Below are positions 6,480-15,760 of a DNA stretch of 38,931 nucleotides, piece after piece. This DNA comes from a virus, in the IMG/VR virus record IMGVR_UViG_3300007734_000670, positions 1 through 38,931 of that record; one strand, written 5' to 3'. The notes beneath the pieces are model-generated. The model saw only the letters and a list, made by a program, of their open reading frames with translations. It ran no database searches and was not told where the DNA came from. The position numbers and the translations under genes are program-made. Each line of letters begins with the position of its first letter. The stretch's first letter is position 1.

Positions 6480-8965
6480 TGCCGACGCCGGTCGTCCTGC
6501 CGAGCTTCGCCGCCGGGGAAATCTCTCCCGCGCTGCACGGAAGAGTCGATCTGGCCAAGTACCAGGTGGGCCTCGCCACCTGCCTCAACTGGTTCATTCA
6601 TCCGTTCGGCGGCGCCAGCACCCGGGCCGGGACCGCCTTCGTGGGCGAGGTCTTCGACTCGACGGCCCGCTCGCGCCTGATCCCGTTCGCCTTCTCGACC
6701 ACGCAGACCTACGTGCTGGAATTCGCCAACCTCAAGATGCGGGTCATCAAGGACGGCGGCTACGTGCTCGAGGCCGCCTCGACCATCACCGGCATCACGC
6801 TGGCCAATCCCGGCGTGGTCACGACCGCGGCGCCGCACGGCTACACCACCGGAGACCACATCTGGCTGGAGGGCATCTCCGGCACGACGCAGCTCAACCG
6901 CCGGCGCGTCACCATCACCTCGACGGGCGCCAACACCTTCTCGATCGGCATCGACACCACCGCCTATTCCTCGTGGACCTCCGGCGGCACGTCGGCGCGC
7001 TTCTACACCGTCACCACGCCCTACGTGACCGCCGACCTCGCGCTGCTGAAGTACGTGCAGAGCGCCGACACCATGACGCTGACGCACCCGAGCTACGCGC
7101 CGCGCAACCTGACCCGCACCGGCCACACGGCCTGGACGCTGACCTCGATCACCTACGCCCCGACGCAGGCCGCCCCGACGGCGCTCGTCTCGTCTTCGCC
7201 GGGTGCCGGCTTCTCCTATGTCGTGTCCGCCGTCAGCGACGAGACTGGCGAGGAGAGCGTCGCATCGTCGGCCGTCGTGGCCACGACCCAGACCTCGACC
7301 ATCACCTGGACCGACGCGGCGGGGGCCACCACGGCCAACGTCTACAAGCTGAAGAACGGTATCTACGGCTTCATCGGCCGGGCCGGTCTGGGCGCCACCG
7401 GCTTCACCGACGCCACGATCGCGCCCGACACGTCCGACACGCCGCCGCAGAGCAACAACCCGTTCAACGCGGCCACCAAGTATCCGGGCTGCGCCACCTA
7501 TCACGACGGCCGCCAGTGGTATGCCCGCACCGATGCCAAACCGCAGACCCTGTTTGCGTCGGTCTCGGCCTCGTTCAACAACCTGAACACGTCGAGCCCG
7601 ACCAAGGATTCGGACGCCATCACCCGCACCATCGCCAGCCGCGAGGTCAACGAAATCCGCTTCCTGCTCAGCCTCAACTTCCTGCTGGTGTTCACCTCCG
7701 GCGCCGTCTGGAAGGCGTGGGCGGGGTCGCAGGCCGACGTGATGACGCCTGCCAACACCAACGTGAAGCCGCAGAGCTACGAGGGCATCGCCCAGATCCC
7801 GCCGATCGGCACCGAAAGCTCGGCCCTCTACGTCACGGCCTCGGGCAAGAAGGTCCGCGACGTGGCCTACGACTATGCCTCCGACAGCATCCAGGGCCGC
7901 AACCTCTCGATCCTCGCCAGCCACCTGTTCGAGGGCAAGACGATCGAGGAATGGGCCTATGCGCGCGATCCCGACGGCGTGGTCTGGTGCGTGCGCTCCG
8001 ATGGCGTGGGCCTTGCTTTCACCTACCTGAAGGAACACGACGTCTATGCCTGGGCGCGGATGACGACCTCCGGCACGCTGGAGAGCGTCGCCGCCATCCA
8101 GGAGGGCAGCGAGACCATCCTCTATCTCTCGATCGCGCGCACGGTCGGCGGCACGACCAGGCGCTACGTCGAGCGCATGGCCTCCCGCTACTTCAGCGAC
8201 GTCTATGCCTCGTGGTGCGTCGACAGCGGCTACAGCTACAACGGCTGGAACACCACCACGACCAGCTTCCTCGCGATCACCGGCGCCACCTACAACCAGG
8301 GCGACACGGTCACGCTGGCAGCGACGGGCCATACCCCGTTCACCGCGGCATCGGTCGGCAACAAGTACATCCTGCGCAACGGCCAGAACCAGGTCACGGT
8401 CACGGTCACGGCCTATTCGACCACCTCCAGCGTCTCGGCCACCCTCGACACCGCGCCGCATACCAGCCTGCAGGCCACGGCGGTCTCCGACTGGGCGCTG
8501 GCCACCACCACGCTCTCCGGCCTCTGGCACCTCGAAGGCCGCACCGTGGCGATCCTGGCCGACGGCTCGGTCCAGCCCACCGCTACCGTTGCCAACGGCA
8601 CGATCACGATCCCCCGCGCCTCGGGCCGCATCCTGGCGGGCCTCGCCTACACCTGCGACCTCGAAACGCTGAACATCGAGAAGGGCGAGCCGACGCTGCA
8701 GGGCCGCTACAAGCGGATTTCCGAGGTCGTGCTGCGGGTCAAGGACACCCGGGGCCTCGCCGTGGGGCCGACCAGCGACCGCGTCGTCGACATCAAGGAA
8801 CGCACGACCGAGCAGCAGGGCTTTCCGACCACGCTCGGCACCGGCGACGAGCGCGTGCTGCTGGATCCGCTGTGGGACAGCAACGGCCGCGTCTTCATCC
8901 GGCAGTCGAACCCGCTCCCCGCCACTGTCGTGGCCATCATTCCCCGTCTTGAAGTGGGCGCATAA
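6479..8965 (+). CDS. Tail nozzle protein (T7 gp12-like, tail tubular protein B)
   Basis: An 828-residue protein. The N-terminus PSFAAGEISPALHGRVDL, followed by a CLNWFIHPFGGASTRAGT segment, is the hallmark of large podovirus nozzle or stub proteins such as those of BcepC6B and BPP-1 relatives. Length fits the family. The body contains beta-rich repeats with Thr/Ser-rich stretches, as expected for a propeller or nozzle domain with a central channel. The true start is ATG 6479, overlapping the adaptor's stop by one base. Function: makes the tip of the tail through which DNA leaves. Confidence 0.88.
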   Translation: MPTPVVLPSFAAGEISPALHGRVDLAKYQVGLATCLNWFIHPFGGASTRAGTAFVGEVFDSTARSRLIPFAFSTTQTYVLEFANLKMRVIKDGGYVLEAASTITGITLANPGVVTTAAPHGYTTGDHIWLEGISGTTQLNRRRVTITSTGANTFSIGIDTTAYSSWTSGGTSARFYTVTTPYVTADLALLKYVQSADTMTLTHPSYAPRNLTRTGHTAWTLTSITYAPTQAAPTALVSSSPGAGFSYVVSAVSDETGEESVASSAVVATTQTSTITWTDAAGATTANVYKLKNGIYGFIGRAGLGATGFTDATIAPDTSDTPPQSNNPFNAATKYPGCATYHDGRQWYARTDAKPQTLFASVSASFNNLNTSSPTKDSDAITRTIASREVNEIRFLLSLNFLLVFTSGAVWKAWAGSQADVMTPANTNVKPQSYEGIAQIPPIGTESSALYVTASGKKVRDVAYDYASDSIQGRNLSILASHLFEGKTIEEWAYARDPDGVVWCVRSDGVGLAFTYLKEHDVYAWARMTTSGTLESVAAIQEGSETILYLSIARTVGGTTRRYVERMASRYFSDVYASWCVDSGYSYNGWNTTTTSFLAITGATYNQGDTVTLAATGHTPFTAASVGNKYILRNGQNQVTVTVTAYSTTSSVSATLDTAPHTSLQATAVSDWALATTTLSGLWHLEGRTVAILADGSVQPTATVANGTITIPRASGRILAGLAYTCDLETLNIEKGEPTLQGRYKRISEVVLRVKDTRGLAVGPTSDRVVDIKERTTEQQGFPTTLGTGDERVLLDPLWDSNGRVFIRQSNPLPATVVAIIPRLEVGA

Positions 8966-8968
8966 ACC

Positions 8969-10306
8969 ATGGCTCTCAGCACCACGGCCAACAAGGTCAT
9001 CCACAACGGCAACGCCAGCGCGACGGTGTTCCCGTTCACCTTCCCGATCCCGAGCGCCAGCTACCTGTCGGTGATCTACACCAGCGCGCTCGGGGTCGAG
9101 ACGACCCTGTCGTCCAGCCTCTACAGCGTGACCGGCATCGGCAGCCTGTCCGGCGGCAGCGTGACCTATCCGCTGTCCGGCAGCCCGATCGCCACCGGCA
9201 CCAAGCTGACCATCGTGCGCACCGTTCCCTACACGCAGGGCACCGTGCTTTCCAACCAGGGCGGCTACTACCCCGAGGTCGTCGAGGCGCGGCTGGACCT
9301 GATCTACATGGCCATGCAGCAGCTCGCCGAGATCGTGGGCCGCTACACCACCTCCAGCATCAGCGACCCGGCGACGGAGCAGAGCAATTATGCCCTGATT
9401 CAGACGCTGCAGACGTTCCAGACCGGCATCGACAAGCTGACCACAGCCGGCGACTCGCTGACGCACAACGGCAGCGCGTATGTCCGGCTGGCGAGGGGCG
9501 GGGCGTCGCAGTTCCTTGGTGTCTCGGGAACGGCGCTGGCCTGGCGCGACATCATCCTGCCGAAGATGCACATCTACGGGCTCACCTATGCCAACAATGC
9601 GGGCGATGCGACCAACGACCTAGATATCGCAGCCGGCGGCTGCATGGACGCGACGAGCGCGCAATGGATACAGGTCGCCGCCCTCACCAAGCAGAGCGAC
9701 GCCGCCTGGGCGGTCGGCAACGCGGCCGGCGGCCTCGACACCGGCGCGGTGGGCAATAACGACTATTACATCTGGGCGATCCTGCGCAGCGATACCGGCG
9801 TCACCGACATCCTCTATTCGCTGTCATCGTCGGCGCCGTCGATGCCGACAAACTACGACTTCAAGCGCCTGATCGGCTGGTTCAAGCGCAGCGGCGGCAC
9901 CATCGTGGCGTTCAAAACCTACGAGACGGCGGGCGGCGGGATCGGGTTTCGCTGGACCGCGCCGACGCTCGACGTGAACCTCGTCAACACGCTGGACAAC
10001 AACCGCCGCACCGATGCGATCAAGGTGCCGCTGAATTTTGCGGTGCTGGCAAACTTCACCGCCTCCGCCTTTGACGCGACGACCGGCAGCACTGCGCGCA
10101 TAACCTGCCCGGACGAAACCAACGCGGCCCCATCCTACAACACCGCCACCATGTCGAACCTCAACTGGACGACAACCTATGTCGGCTTGCGTGATTTCTG
10201 GATGCGGACCAGCGCGACGGGGACTATCGCGGCTCGCGTCGAGGCAGCCCTAAACGTCGATTTTTACGGCATCTCGACCATCGGCTTCGAGTGGTCACGG
10301 AGGTAG
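8969..10306 (+). CDS. Tail fibre protein with T7-type N-terminal anchor
   Basis: A 445-residue protein. Residues 1 to about 115 resemble the virion-anchoring domain of T7-like tail fibres (ATVFPFTFPIPSASYLSVIY and SLYSVTGIG). A helical linker with heptad-like Leu/Gln residues follows (about 100-165). The remainder is Ser/Thr/Gly/Asp-rich and probably beta-structured, serving as receptor-binding part. No endosialidase or depolymerase motif was recognised. It is followed by a fibre-associated small gene. Expected to attach to the adaptor-nozzle junction and bind the host surface. The C-terminal half is the part most likely to vary between relatives. Confidence 0.85.
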   Translation: MALSTTANKVIHNGNASATVFPFTFPIPSASYLSVIYTSALGVETTLSSSLYSVTGIGSLSGGSVTYPLSGSPIATGTKLTIVRTVPYTQGTVLSNQGGYYPEVVEARLDLIYMAMQQLAEIVGRYTTSSISDPATEQSNYALIQTLQTFQTGIDKLTTAGDSLTHNGSAYVRLARGGASQFLGVSGTALAWRDIILPKMHIYGLTYANNAGDATNDLDIAAGGCMDATSAQWIQVAALTKQSDAAWAVGNAAGGLDTGAVGNNDYYIWAILRSDTGVTDILYSLSSSAPSMPTNYDFKRLIGWFKRSGGTIVAFKTYETAGGGIGFRWTAPTLDVNLVNTLDNNRRTDAIKVPLNFAVLANFTASAFDATTGSTARITCPDETNAAPSYNTATMSNLNWTTTYVGLRDFWMRTSATGTIAARVEAALNVDFYGISTIGFEWSRR

Positions 10307-10308
10307 GT

Positions 10309-10698
10309 ATGTTTGTTGCTCGCAAGTCCGACGGAAGCATATCTGGCGCATGGGCGGTGCCCCAGACCGCCCAGCAGCGTGCCGACGGCGAGGACAACAG
10401 CCCCGACTGGGTGGCCGACGACGATGCCGAGCTGGTGGCGTTTCTGACCCCAGCGGCAAGCGCCGAAACGCCGCTTGAAACATCCAAGCTCCGCTTCGCC
10501 CTGGAACTGAAGGCGCGCGGCATGTGGCCGGCGGTCAATGCCGCCATCGCCGCGAACGAGGACGCCTCCATGTATTGGGACTTCACCGACATCGTGCGGT
10601 CCGACAACCAGATGCTTCTGGCGATGGCCAGCCAGTTGAATATCAGCGCGGCCGAGGTGCGCGCCATCATCACCGCCGCCATCGCGCGGCAAGTGTGA
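10309..10698 (+). CDS. Tail fibre-associated small protein (possible assembly chaperone)
   Basis: The start is ATG 10309, preceded by GGAGG at 10299-10303; an upstream in-frame GTG at 10291 would bury that site inside the gene. The 129-residue product has an extended N-terminus and a helical C-terminal part (about 60-129). That part resembles the small domain found in genes after tail fibres in many phages: hydrophobic helices, then an SDNQMLLAMASQLNISAAE segment. Chaperone or fibre-associated roles are inferred from location. It overlaps the next ATG at 10698 by one base (TGATG). Confidence 0.7.
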   Translation: MFVARKSDGSISGAWAVPQTAQQRADGEDNSPDWVADDDAELVAFLTPAASAETPLETSKLRFALELKARGMWPAVNAAIAANEDASMYWDFTDIVRSDNQMLLAMASQLNISAAEVRAIITAAIARQV

Positions 10699-11156
10699 TG
10701 GCGCGCTACAGCCTCCTCCCCGCAACCGAGGCCGACGCCCGCGAACTGGCGCCGCTGCTGCGCGCGCCCGATCGTGCCGAGGTGCTGGCGCTGGGCGTCG
10801 AGCCGGTCGAGGGCCTGCTGTCGAGCCTGCGTTCGTCTAAGGAGGCATGGACCGCCCGCGCCGCCGACGGCCGGATCATCTGCATGGCCGGCGTCTGCCC
10901 CGCATCGCTGGTCGGCCAGACCGGCGTGCCGTGGCTGCTGGGCTCCGACCTGGTGCCGGTCTACCGCCGGCCGTTCATGGTTGAGACCCGGGCGATGATC
11001 GCGCGCTGGCTCACGCTGTTCCCGGTGCTGCGCAACCTGGTGGACGCCCGCTACGAGGCCGCGATCCGCTGGCTGCGCTGGCTGGATTTCACCATCGGCG
11101 AGCCCATGCCGGTCGGGCGCGGCCTGTTCCGCGTGGCCCGCAAGGAGGCGGCATGA
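10698..11156 (+). CDS. T7 gp13-like virion morphogenesis protein (GNAT-like fold)
   Basis: A 152-residue protein, starting MARYSLLPATEADARELAP. The pattern of ADAREL, then a WTARAADGRIICMAGV segment, then GVPWLLGSDLVPVYRRPF, is that of the gp13-like family (formerly a domain of unknown function) found in T7-like phages, where it is needed for internal core assembly. The overall fold is acetyltransferase-like, but the acetyl-CoA loop is poorly preserved. The real start is ATG 10698 on the preceding stop; the open frame continues further upstream only as an out-of-frame shadow of its neighbour. Confidence 0.82.
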   Translation: MARYSLLPATEADARELAPLLRAPDRAEVLALGVEPVEGLLSSLRSSKEAWTARAADGRIICMAGVCPASLVGQTGVPWLLGSDLVPVYRRPFMVETRAMIARWLTLFPVLRNLVDARYEAAIRWLRWLDFTIGEPMPVGRGLFRVARKEAA

Positions 11157-11605
11157 ACGTCCAGCCCAGCACCGTGGCCGAGATCGAAGCGGCGCCCGAG
11201 TTCGTGGCGCTCGCTCTTGAGCATGCGCGGGAACATCAGGTTGAGGGCATGCCGCCATCGGTGCCGGTTTGGCCGAGCTACCGTCTCCTCGAGCAAGCCG
11301 GTCTGCTTTATTCCTGGAGCGCCACCCTGGACGGCAGCATGATCGGCTACATCAGCATTTTCATCTCGGTGCATCCACGGTGCGCCGCGCCGCTCGCCAC
11401 GACAGAGGGCTGGTTCGTGGTCAAGGAACACCGCAAGACCGGCGCCGGGCTGAAGCTGCTGAGGGCCGCCGAGATCAAGGCGATGGAACTGACCGGCGGC
11501 CGCCTGCTGGCAAGCGCACCGATGGACAGCGAGCTTGCGCGGGGGCTGGCCCACCTCGGATACCGCGAGATCAGCCGCGTCTTCTTCAAGCAGGTGGCGG
11601 CATGA
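11153..11605 (+). CDS. GNAT-family acetyltransferase-like protein
   Basis: A 150-residue protein. The segment WFVVKEHRKTGAGLKLLRAA (about residues 84-103) matches the GNAT acetyl-CoA loop (Q/R-x-x-G-x-G/A with the following helix). It is paired with a beta strand run around 55-80 and a C-terminal LGYREISRVFFKQV strand, also typical. Substrate unknown; modification of a virion or host protein is possible. ATG 11153 overlaps the previous stop (ATGA), and the next gene overlaps its stop (ATGA). It lies beside another protein with the same general fold, which is unusual enough to note. Confidence 0.75.
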   Translation: MNVQPSTVAEIEAAPEFVALALEHAREHQVEGMPPSVPVWPSYRLLEQAGLLYSWSATLDGSMIGYISIFISVHPRCAAPLATTEGWFVVKEHRKTGAGLKLLRAAEIKAMELTGGRLLASAPMDSELARGLAHLGYREISRVFFKQVAA

Positions 11606-12045
11606 CCGAACTCGCCCTTCGTCCCACAATCGCGCCCATGAGCCAGGCGGCGATTGACCGCGTGCGCCAGATCGAAGCTGTCAATCTAACCCGGCCACAG
11701 ACCGAGCTGCAGTTCGAGCACGACCTGCATGCAGGCATGTACGCCCGCACCATGATTGTGCCCGAACTGTCGGCCAATGAGGTCTGCGTGATTACCGCCG
11801 TCTTGATAAAGGTCCCCACGCTGGTGATCGCCTGCGGCGATGCCTTGGTCTACGTCGGTGAAGACGAGCCGCTTCGTCTCACGGGTTACAGCGTCATTCA
11901 GGCGGCGGCGGGTCGCCGCCAAGCCTTCATCGCGCAATCCAGATTCCGGCTCACCATGATCTTTCCGACCACTGCCGAGACCGTCGAGGAAGCCGAAAAC
12001 GAGTTCACCGACGAGGCGGAAATGCTTCAGTCCAGGAGGATCTGA
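11602..12045 (+). CDS. Conserved phage protein with cupin-like beta region
   Basis: Start ATG 11602 overlaps the preceding stop (ATGA). The 147-residue product resembles a widespread podovirus protein of unknown function: LHAGMYARTMIVP near residue 45, then VITAVLIKVPTLVIACGDAL and a LTGYSVIQAAAGRRQAFIAQ-type strand series, ending in a Glu-rich EEAENEFTDEAEML tail. The strand pattern suggests a small cupin-like barrel. It lies between the acetyltransferase-like gene and internal virion genes. The start upstream of this ATG is an out-of-frame shadow. Function unknown; virion association likely. Confidence 0.7.
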   Translation: MTELALRPTIAPMSQAAIDRVRQIEAVNLTRPQTELQFEHDLHAGMYARTMIVPELSANEVCVITAVLIKVPTLVIACGDALVYVGEDEPLRLTGYSVIQAAAGRRQAFIAQSRFRLTMIFPTTAETVEEAENEFTDEAEMLQSRRI

Positions 12046-12701
12046 TGGCCGGCTCTGTCAGCGCCTCAACCATCCTCGCCGGCGCTTCGCTCGCTGCGGG
12101 CGTCGCCGGCACCGGCCTCTCGGTCATGGGCCAGGTCCAGCAGCAGCAGGCCCAGCAGCAGGCCATGGCGCAGCAGGCCGCGCAGGCCCGCTACCAGCAG
12201 CAGGTGGCGCAGCAGAACCAGGCCTATGCCCAGCAGCAGGGCGAGCGGCAGGCGGCCGATGCCAAGCAGCGCGGCGCAATCGCCGAGGCCAACCGCCGCC
12301 AGCTCCTGGGCCAGCAGCTCGGCGAGCAGACGGCGCGGCTGGCCGGGCAGGGTACGGATCTCGACGGCAGCCCGACGGACATTCTGGGCGACACGGCGGC
12401 GGCGGGCGAATTCGATGCGCTCACCATCCGCAGCAACGCCGCCCGCGAGGCCTATGGCTACAAGCTGCAGGGCGAGATGGCCGGGGCCGGCTACGGCAAC
12501 GAGGCCACGATGGCGGGCTACAAGGCGGCGAACTCCAGCTACACGCCGTCCTACCTGGGGGCGGGGGCATCGCTGCTCGCGGGGGCGTCGAACGTGGGCG
12601 AGAAGTGGTGGCGGTTCCAGCAGAACAACCCGTCCGGGTACGCCCTCGGCTCCGACACCCTGCGAACCGCCGGAGACCGTGATCTGGCGGGGTACGGCTG
12701 A
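12045..12701 (+). CDS. Internal virion protein (T7 gp14-like)
   Basis: A 218-residue protein with a hydrophobic Gly/Ala N-terminal helix (about 6-28, ASTILAGASLAAGVAGTGLS), a long Gln/Ala-rich coiled-coil region (about 30-110) and a Tyr/Gly-rich end. This plan is typical of the smallest internal virion protein of T7-like and BPP-1-like podoviruses, which is ejected and inserts in the host outer membrane. It is translationally coupled on both sides by TGATG overlaps and is followed by a transglycosylase-bearing internal protein, as expected. The DNA (12140-12250) has a run of CAGCAG-rich codons that could be slippage-prone. Confidence 0.82.
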   Translation: MAGSVSASTILAGASLAAGVAGTGLSVMGQVQQQQAQQQAMAQQAAQARYQQQVAQQNQAYAQQQGERQAADAKQRGAIAEANRRQLLGQQLGEQTARLAGQGTDLDGSPTDILGDTAAAGEFDALTIRSNAAREAYGYKLQGEMAGAGYGNEATMAGYKAANSSYTPSYLGAGASLLAGASNVGEKWWRFQQNNPSGYALGSDTLRTAGDRDLAGYG

Positions 12702-15700
12702 TGGCCGTCATTCGCTCTTTCAGCCAGCCCACGGTCGAATCGCGGCCGATGCCGGGCACGGGTCTGCCCAATCGTGCCGCACCCGTCGAGGCCTTCGGCA
12801 ACGCCGCCCAGACGGCGGGGCAGGCGCGCGACATGCAGGTGGCCGGCCAGTTCGTCGACAAGGCGGCCGACAGCCTGGAGCGCGTCGCCCTGACCGAAAT
12901 GCGCGACATGAACGAGACCCGCGTGCAGGAGCTGGCAAACGGCTTCATCTCGGGCCAGCAGTTCACGCTCTACACCGACAAGGACGCTTTCTACCGGAAG
13001 AAGGGCCAGGACGCGATCAACGGCGCCCAGGGCGCGACCGACAAGCTGCTGGAGCTCAAGAAGGAGACGATCGGGCTGGCGGCCAACGACTACCAGCGCC
13101 GCCGCCTGGCCACGATGCTCGACGCGCAGGTCAATGAAGCCACCAACGGCATCAGCCGGCACGTCGCCGTGCAAAGCCAGGAGTGGCAGAAGTCCGTCGC
13201 CGAGGGCCGGCAGGCGTTGCTGCGCAACCAAGCCGCCCTCGATCACAACGACGTCGACAAGGTCGAGGGGCTTGCCGCGGCGGCTGAGGGCACGGCCCGC
13301 GAGCAGGCCAAGCAGGCGGGTGTTCCCGGCACAGACGCCGAAACCGCCATGGTCGTGAAGGCCCGATCCGACATCCTCACCACGGCTATCACCCAGCGGC
13401 TGCAGAGCGGCGACAATCGCTCGGCGCTGGCGCTCTACGACAAGGTCAAGCACCGCCTCGACGAGCGCGACAGCATCAAGCTCGCCTCGGTGATGAAGTC
13501 GACGGCCACCGATGTGGCGGCAGAGGACTGGATCGGCCGGAACGCGCCGAGCAATCTGCCGGCGGCGGTGAAGCAGTACATCCCGCAGGTGCAGCAGGCG
13601 GCAGCGGCCGAGGGTGTGCCACCCGAGCTTGCCATCGGCGTGCTGACGCAGGAGAGCGGGGGCAACAAGGGCGCCGTGTCGAAAGCCGGCGCCCGCGGGC
13701 TGATGCAGTTGATGCCGGGCACGGCCAGGGATCTGGGCGTCACCGATCCGCACGACGAGAAGCAGTCGATTCCGGGCGGCGTGAAGTATCTCGGGCAGCA
13801 GCTCGCGAAATACAACGGCGACCGCACGCTGGCGCTGATGGCCTACAACTGGGGCCCGGGCAGCGTCGACAACTGGATCAAGACCGGCAAGGACCCGGCG
13901 AAGGTGCCGGAGGAAACCCGCAACTACGTCCAGGCGGTGAACGGCTTCGCGGCGGCCTATGGGGGCGTGGGTTTCGAGAAGGCCAACGTGCAGGGCCTCG
14001 TGCAGACGGCCCTCGGCGACTCGAGCCTGAACATTCAGGAGAGGACGGCGGTTGTCGGCAAGCTGCAGAAGGCGAGCGCCACTACCGAAGCCGCGCGCAC
14101 GGCGACGATCAAGGGACTGGACGACACCCTTGAGGCCACCACCCAGTTGCTGATTCTCGCGCCAGACAAGGTGCCGAAGGGCGCGCTGGCCAACATCGCG
14201 GCGGGCTACAAAGCGGCGGGCGATCAGTCCAAGGCCGTGAGCGCCGACCTTATCGCCTCGTTGGAGGACACGCTGAGGGATTTTAGCGCGGCTCCGAAGT
14301 CGGCACAGGATGAAGTCTTGCGGCAGGTTGCTGCGTCGCAGTTGACCGGCAAGTCCAAGGCGCTGGCGGACAGCCTGATCTCCGCTGGCAACAAGGACAA
14401 AGCCGAGACCGTGAAGGCGACCGGGGAGGACTTTGCGGCATTGAAGGTGGCTGCTGCCTCCGGCGTCCGCATGGAGACGATGGAGGGCAAGGCAAAAAGC
14501 ATTGTCGACGGCTATGTGAAGGCCGGCGACTTCACCAAGGCCCGCGAGGCCGCCGATTTCTACGATGCGCAGGTGAGGGCACAGGCGGTCAACCAGGCGC
14601 CGCCGACTCAGGTCGCCGCCGCGATCGGCGACATGCGGACAAAGATCGAAGCCGGCGAGCAGACCAACACCGCCATCAAGCAGCTCGACACCATGCAGGA
14701 TGTGCAGCGCAAGCAGGCCGCGGCCTTCGACAAGGATGCGCTGGCCACCGGCGCGTCGGTCTACAGCGGCCAGCTCGGCCCGCTGCCGCCGATGACCGAC
14801 CTCCCGGCCCGCGCGGCCTATGCCACGCAGGTGAGCAGGATGCAGGGCGGACGGCCGGTGCTGCCGTTCACCGATCCCGAGATCGAGAACCTGCGGACCA
14901 GGATCGACCAGGCCCCGCCCGAGCAGCAGGCCAAGACCATGCAGGCGCTGTCGGCTCTGCCGGCCGACATGATTCCGGGTGTCGCGGCTGCGCTGGCCGG
15001 CAAGAAGGACGCAGGCGACCCGCTCAGCCGTTCCTATGCCGCCGCGCTGTCGTTCTACGCCGACAAGGACCCAGCCTCCCGGCAGATCGCCGATCAGATC
15101 CTGGGCGGCGCGGAAATCCAGAAGAGGATGGGCGAGGCCGGGAAGAAGGCGCCGACCTCGAGCCCGGCCTGGCAGAGTGCGCTGCAGGACCGCATGGGCA
15201 ACGTGTTCTTCGACATGAAGGGCATGCCGGCCGTCGTCGCCGATGCCGTGGCCTCGGTCTACACCTGGCAGATGCACCGCGCCGGCCGGCAGGGCGAGAC
15301 CATCGACCCCGACGTGCTCGACAAGGCGATCACGACTGTGATGGGCAACACAGTGACCCGCCACGGTCAGACGTTCCTGCCGCCGGTCAAGGGCATGGAC
15401 ACCTACGAGGTCGACCGCGCCATCCGCTCGATCCGCGATGCCGACCTGACAGGCCTGCGCACGACCGAGGGCGATCCGATCACCGCCGATGTGCTGATCC
15501 GCAAAGGCGTGCTGACCAACGCGGGCAGGGACGGCATTTACTTCGTGCGGATCCCCGATCCCCGCGCCGGCATGGACCTGCGTCCGGTGACCGATGCCGA
15601 CGGCCGCGCGTGGCGACTCGATCTTCGGCCCTATGTGGAGCGCGCCCGGCAGAACCCGGCCAGCGTTGCGCCGTTCGAGGGCAGCGGAACCCCCGCCGCA

Positions 15701-15760
15701 GTCGCCCGGCGCCGCGCGCCCGCCTCGCCGACGGCAAACGTCTCACCAGGGGGCGAATGA
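12701..15760 (+). CDS. Internal virion protein with lytic transglycosylase domain
   Basis: A 1019-residue protein. Residues about 285-410 form a soluble lytic transglycosylase (SLT) domain: LTQESGGNKG with the catalytic E318, GLMQLMPGTA, and MAYNWGPG around residues 380-387. This enzyme opens peptidoglycan during DNA ejection. It is flanked by long helical regions (1-280 and 440-800) and a C-terminal domain of unknown fold. T7 gp16 carries its transglycosylase at the N-terminus, whereas here it lies internally, about one-third along. Its neighbours, gp14-like before and large helical proteins after, complete an ejectosome set. Confidence 0.9.
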   Translation: MAVIRSFSQPTVESRPMPGTGLPNRAAPVEAFGNAAQTAGQARDMQVAGQFVDKAADSLERVALTEMRDMNETRVQELANGFISGQQFTLYTDKDAFYRKKGQDAINGAQGATDKLLELKKETIGLAANDYQRRRLATMLDAQVNEATNGISRHVAVQSQEWQKSVAEGRQALLRNQAALDHNDVDKVEGLAAAAEGTAREQAKQAGVPGTDAETAMVVKARSDILTTAITQRLQSGDNRSALALYDKVKHRLDERDSIKLASVMKSTATDVAAEDWIGRNAPSNLPAAVKQYIPQVQQAAAAEGVPPELAIGVLTQESGGNKGAVSKAGARGLMQLMPGTARDLGVTDPHDEKQSIPGGVKYLGQQLAKYNGDRTLALMAYNWGPGSVDNWIKTGKDPAKVPEETRNYVQAVNGFAAAYGGVGFEKANVQGLVQTALGDSSLNIQERTAVVGKLQKASATTEAARTATIKGLDDTLEATTQLLILAPDKVPKGALANIAAGYKAAGDQSKAVSADLIASLEDTLRDFSAAPKSAQDEVLRQVAASQLTGKSKALADSLISAGNKDKAETVKATGEDFAALKVAAASGVRMETMEGKAKSIVDGYVKAGDFTKAREAADFYDAQVRAQAVNQAPPTQVAAAIGDMRTKIEAGEQTNTAIKQLDTMQDVQRKQAAAFDKDALATGASVYSGQLGPLPPMTDLPARAAYATQVSRMQGGRPVLPFTDPEIENLRTRIDQAPPEQQAKTMQALSALPADMIPGVAAALAGKKDAGDPLSRSYAAALSFYADKDPASRQIADQILGGAEIQKRMGEAGKKAPTSSPAWQSALQDRMGNVFFDMKGMPAVVADAVASVYTWQMHRAGRQGETIDPDVLDKAITTVMGNTVTRHGQTFLPPVKGMDTYEVDRAIRSIRDADLTGLRTTEGDPITADVLIRKGVLTNAGRDGIYFVRIPDPRAGMDLRPVTDADGRAWRLDLRPYVERARQNPASVAPFEGSGTPAAVARRRAPASPTANVSPGGE

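Noticed and set aside
6461-9571. Very long minus-strand frame (1036 codons) under the nozzle and fibre genes
   Set aside because: It runs opposite to clear tail genes and is Arg/Gly/Val-rich in the manner of shadow frames. No start site or family evidence.
12140-12250. CAG-rich run suggesting a microsatellite
   Set aside because: The Gln/Ala-rich coiled coil of the internal virion protein explains it. Units are irregular and there is no clear tandem copy structure.
12551-15364. Long minus-strand frame (937 codons) under the internal virion gene
   Set aside because: It is antisense to the transglycosylase-bearing protein. High-GC genes often leave long open frames on the opposite strand. Its residue content (Leu/Gly/Arg/His-rich) is typical of shadows.
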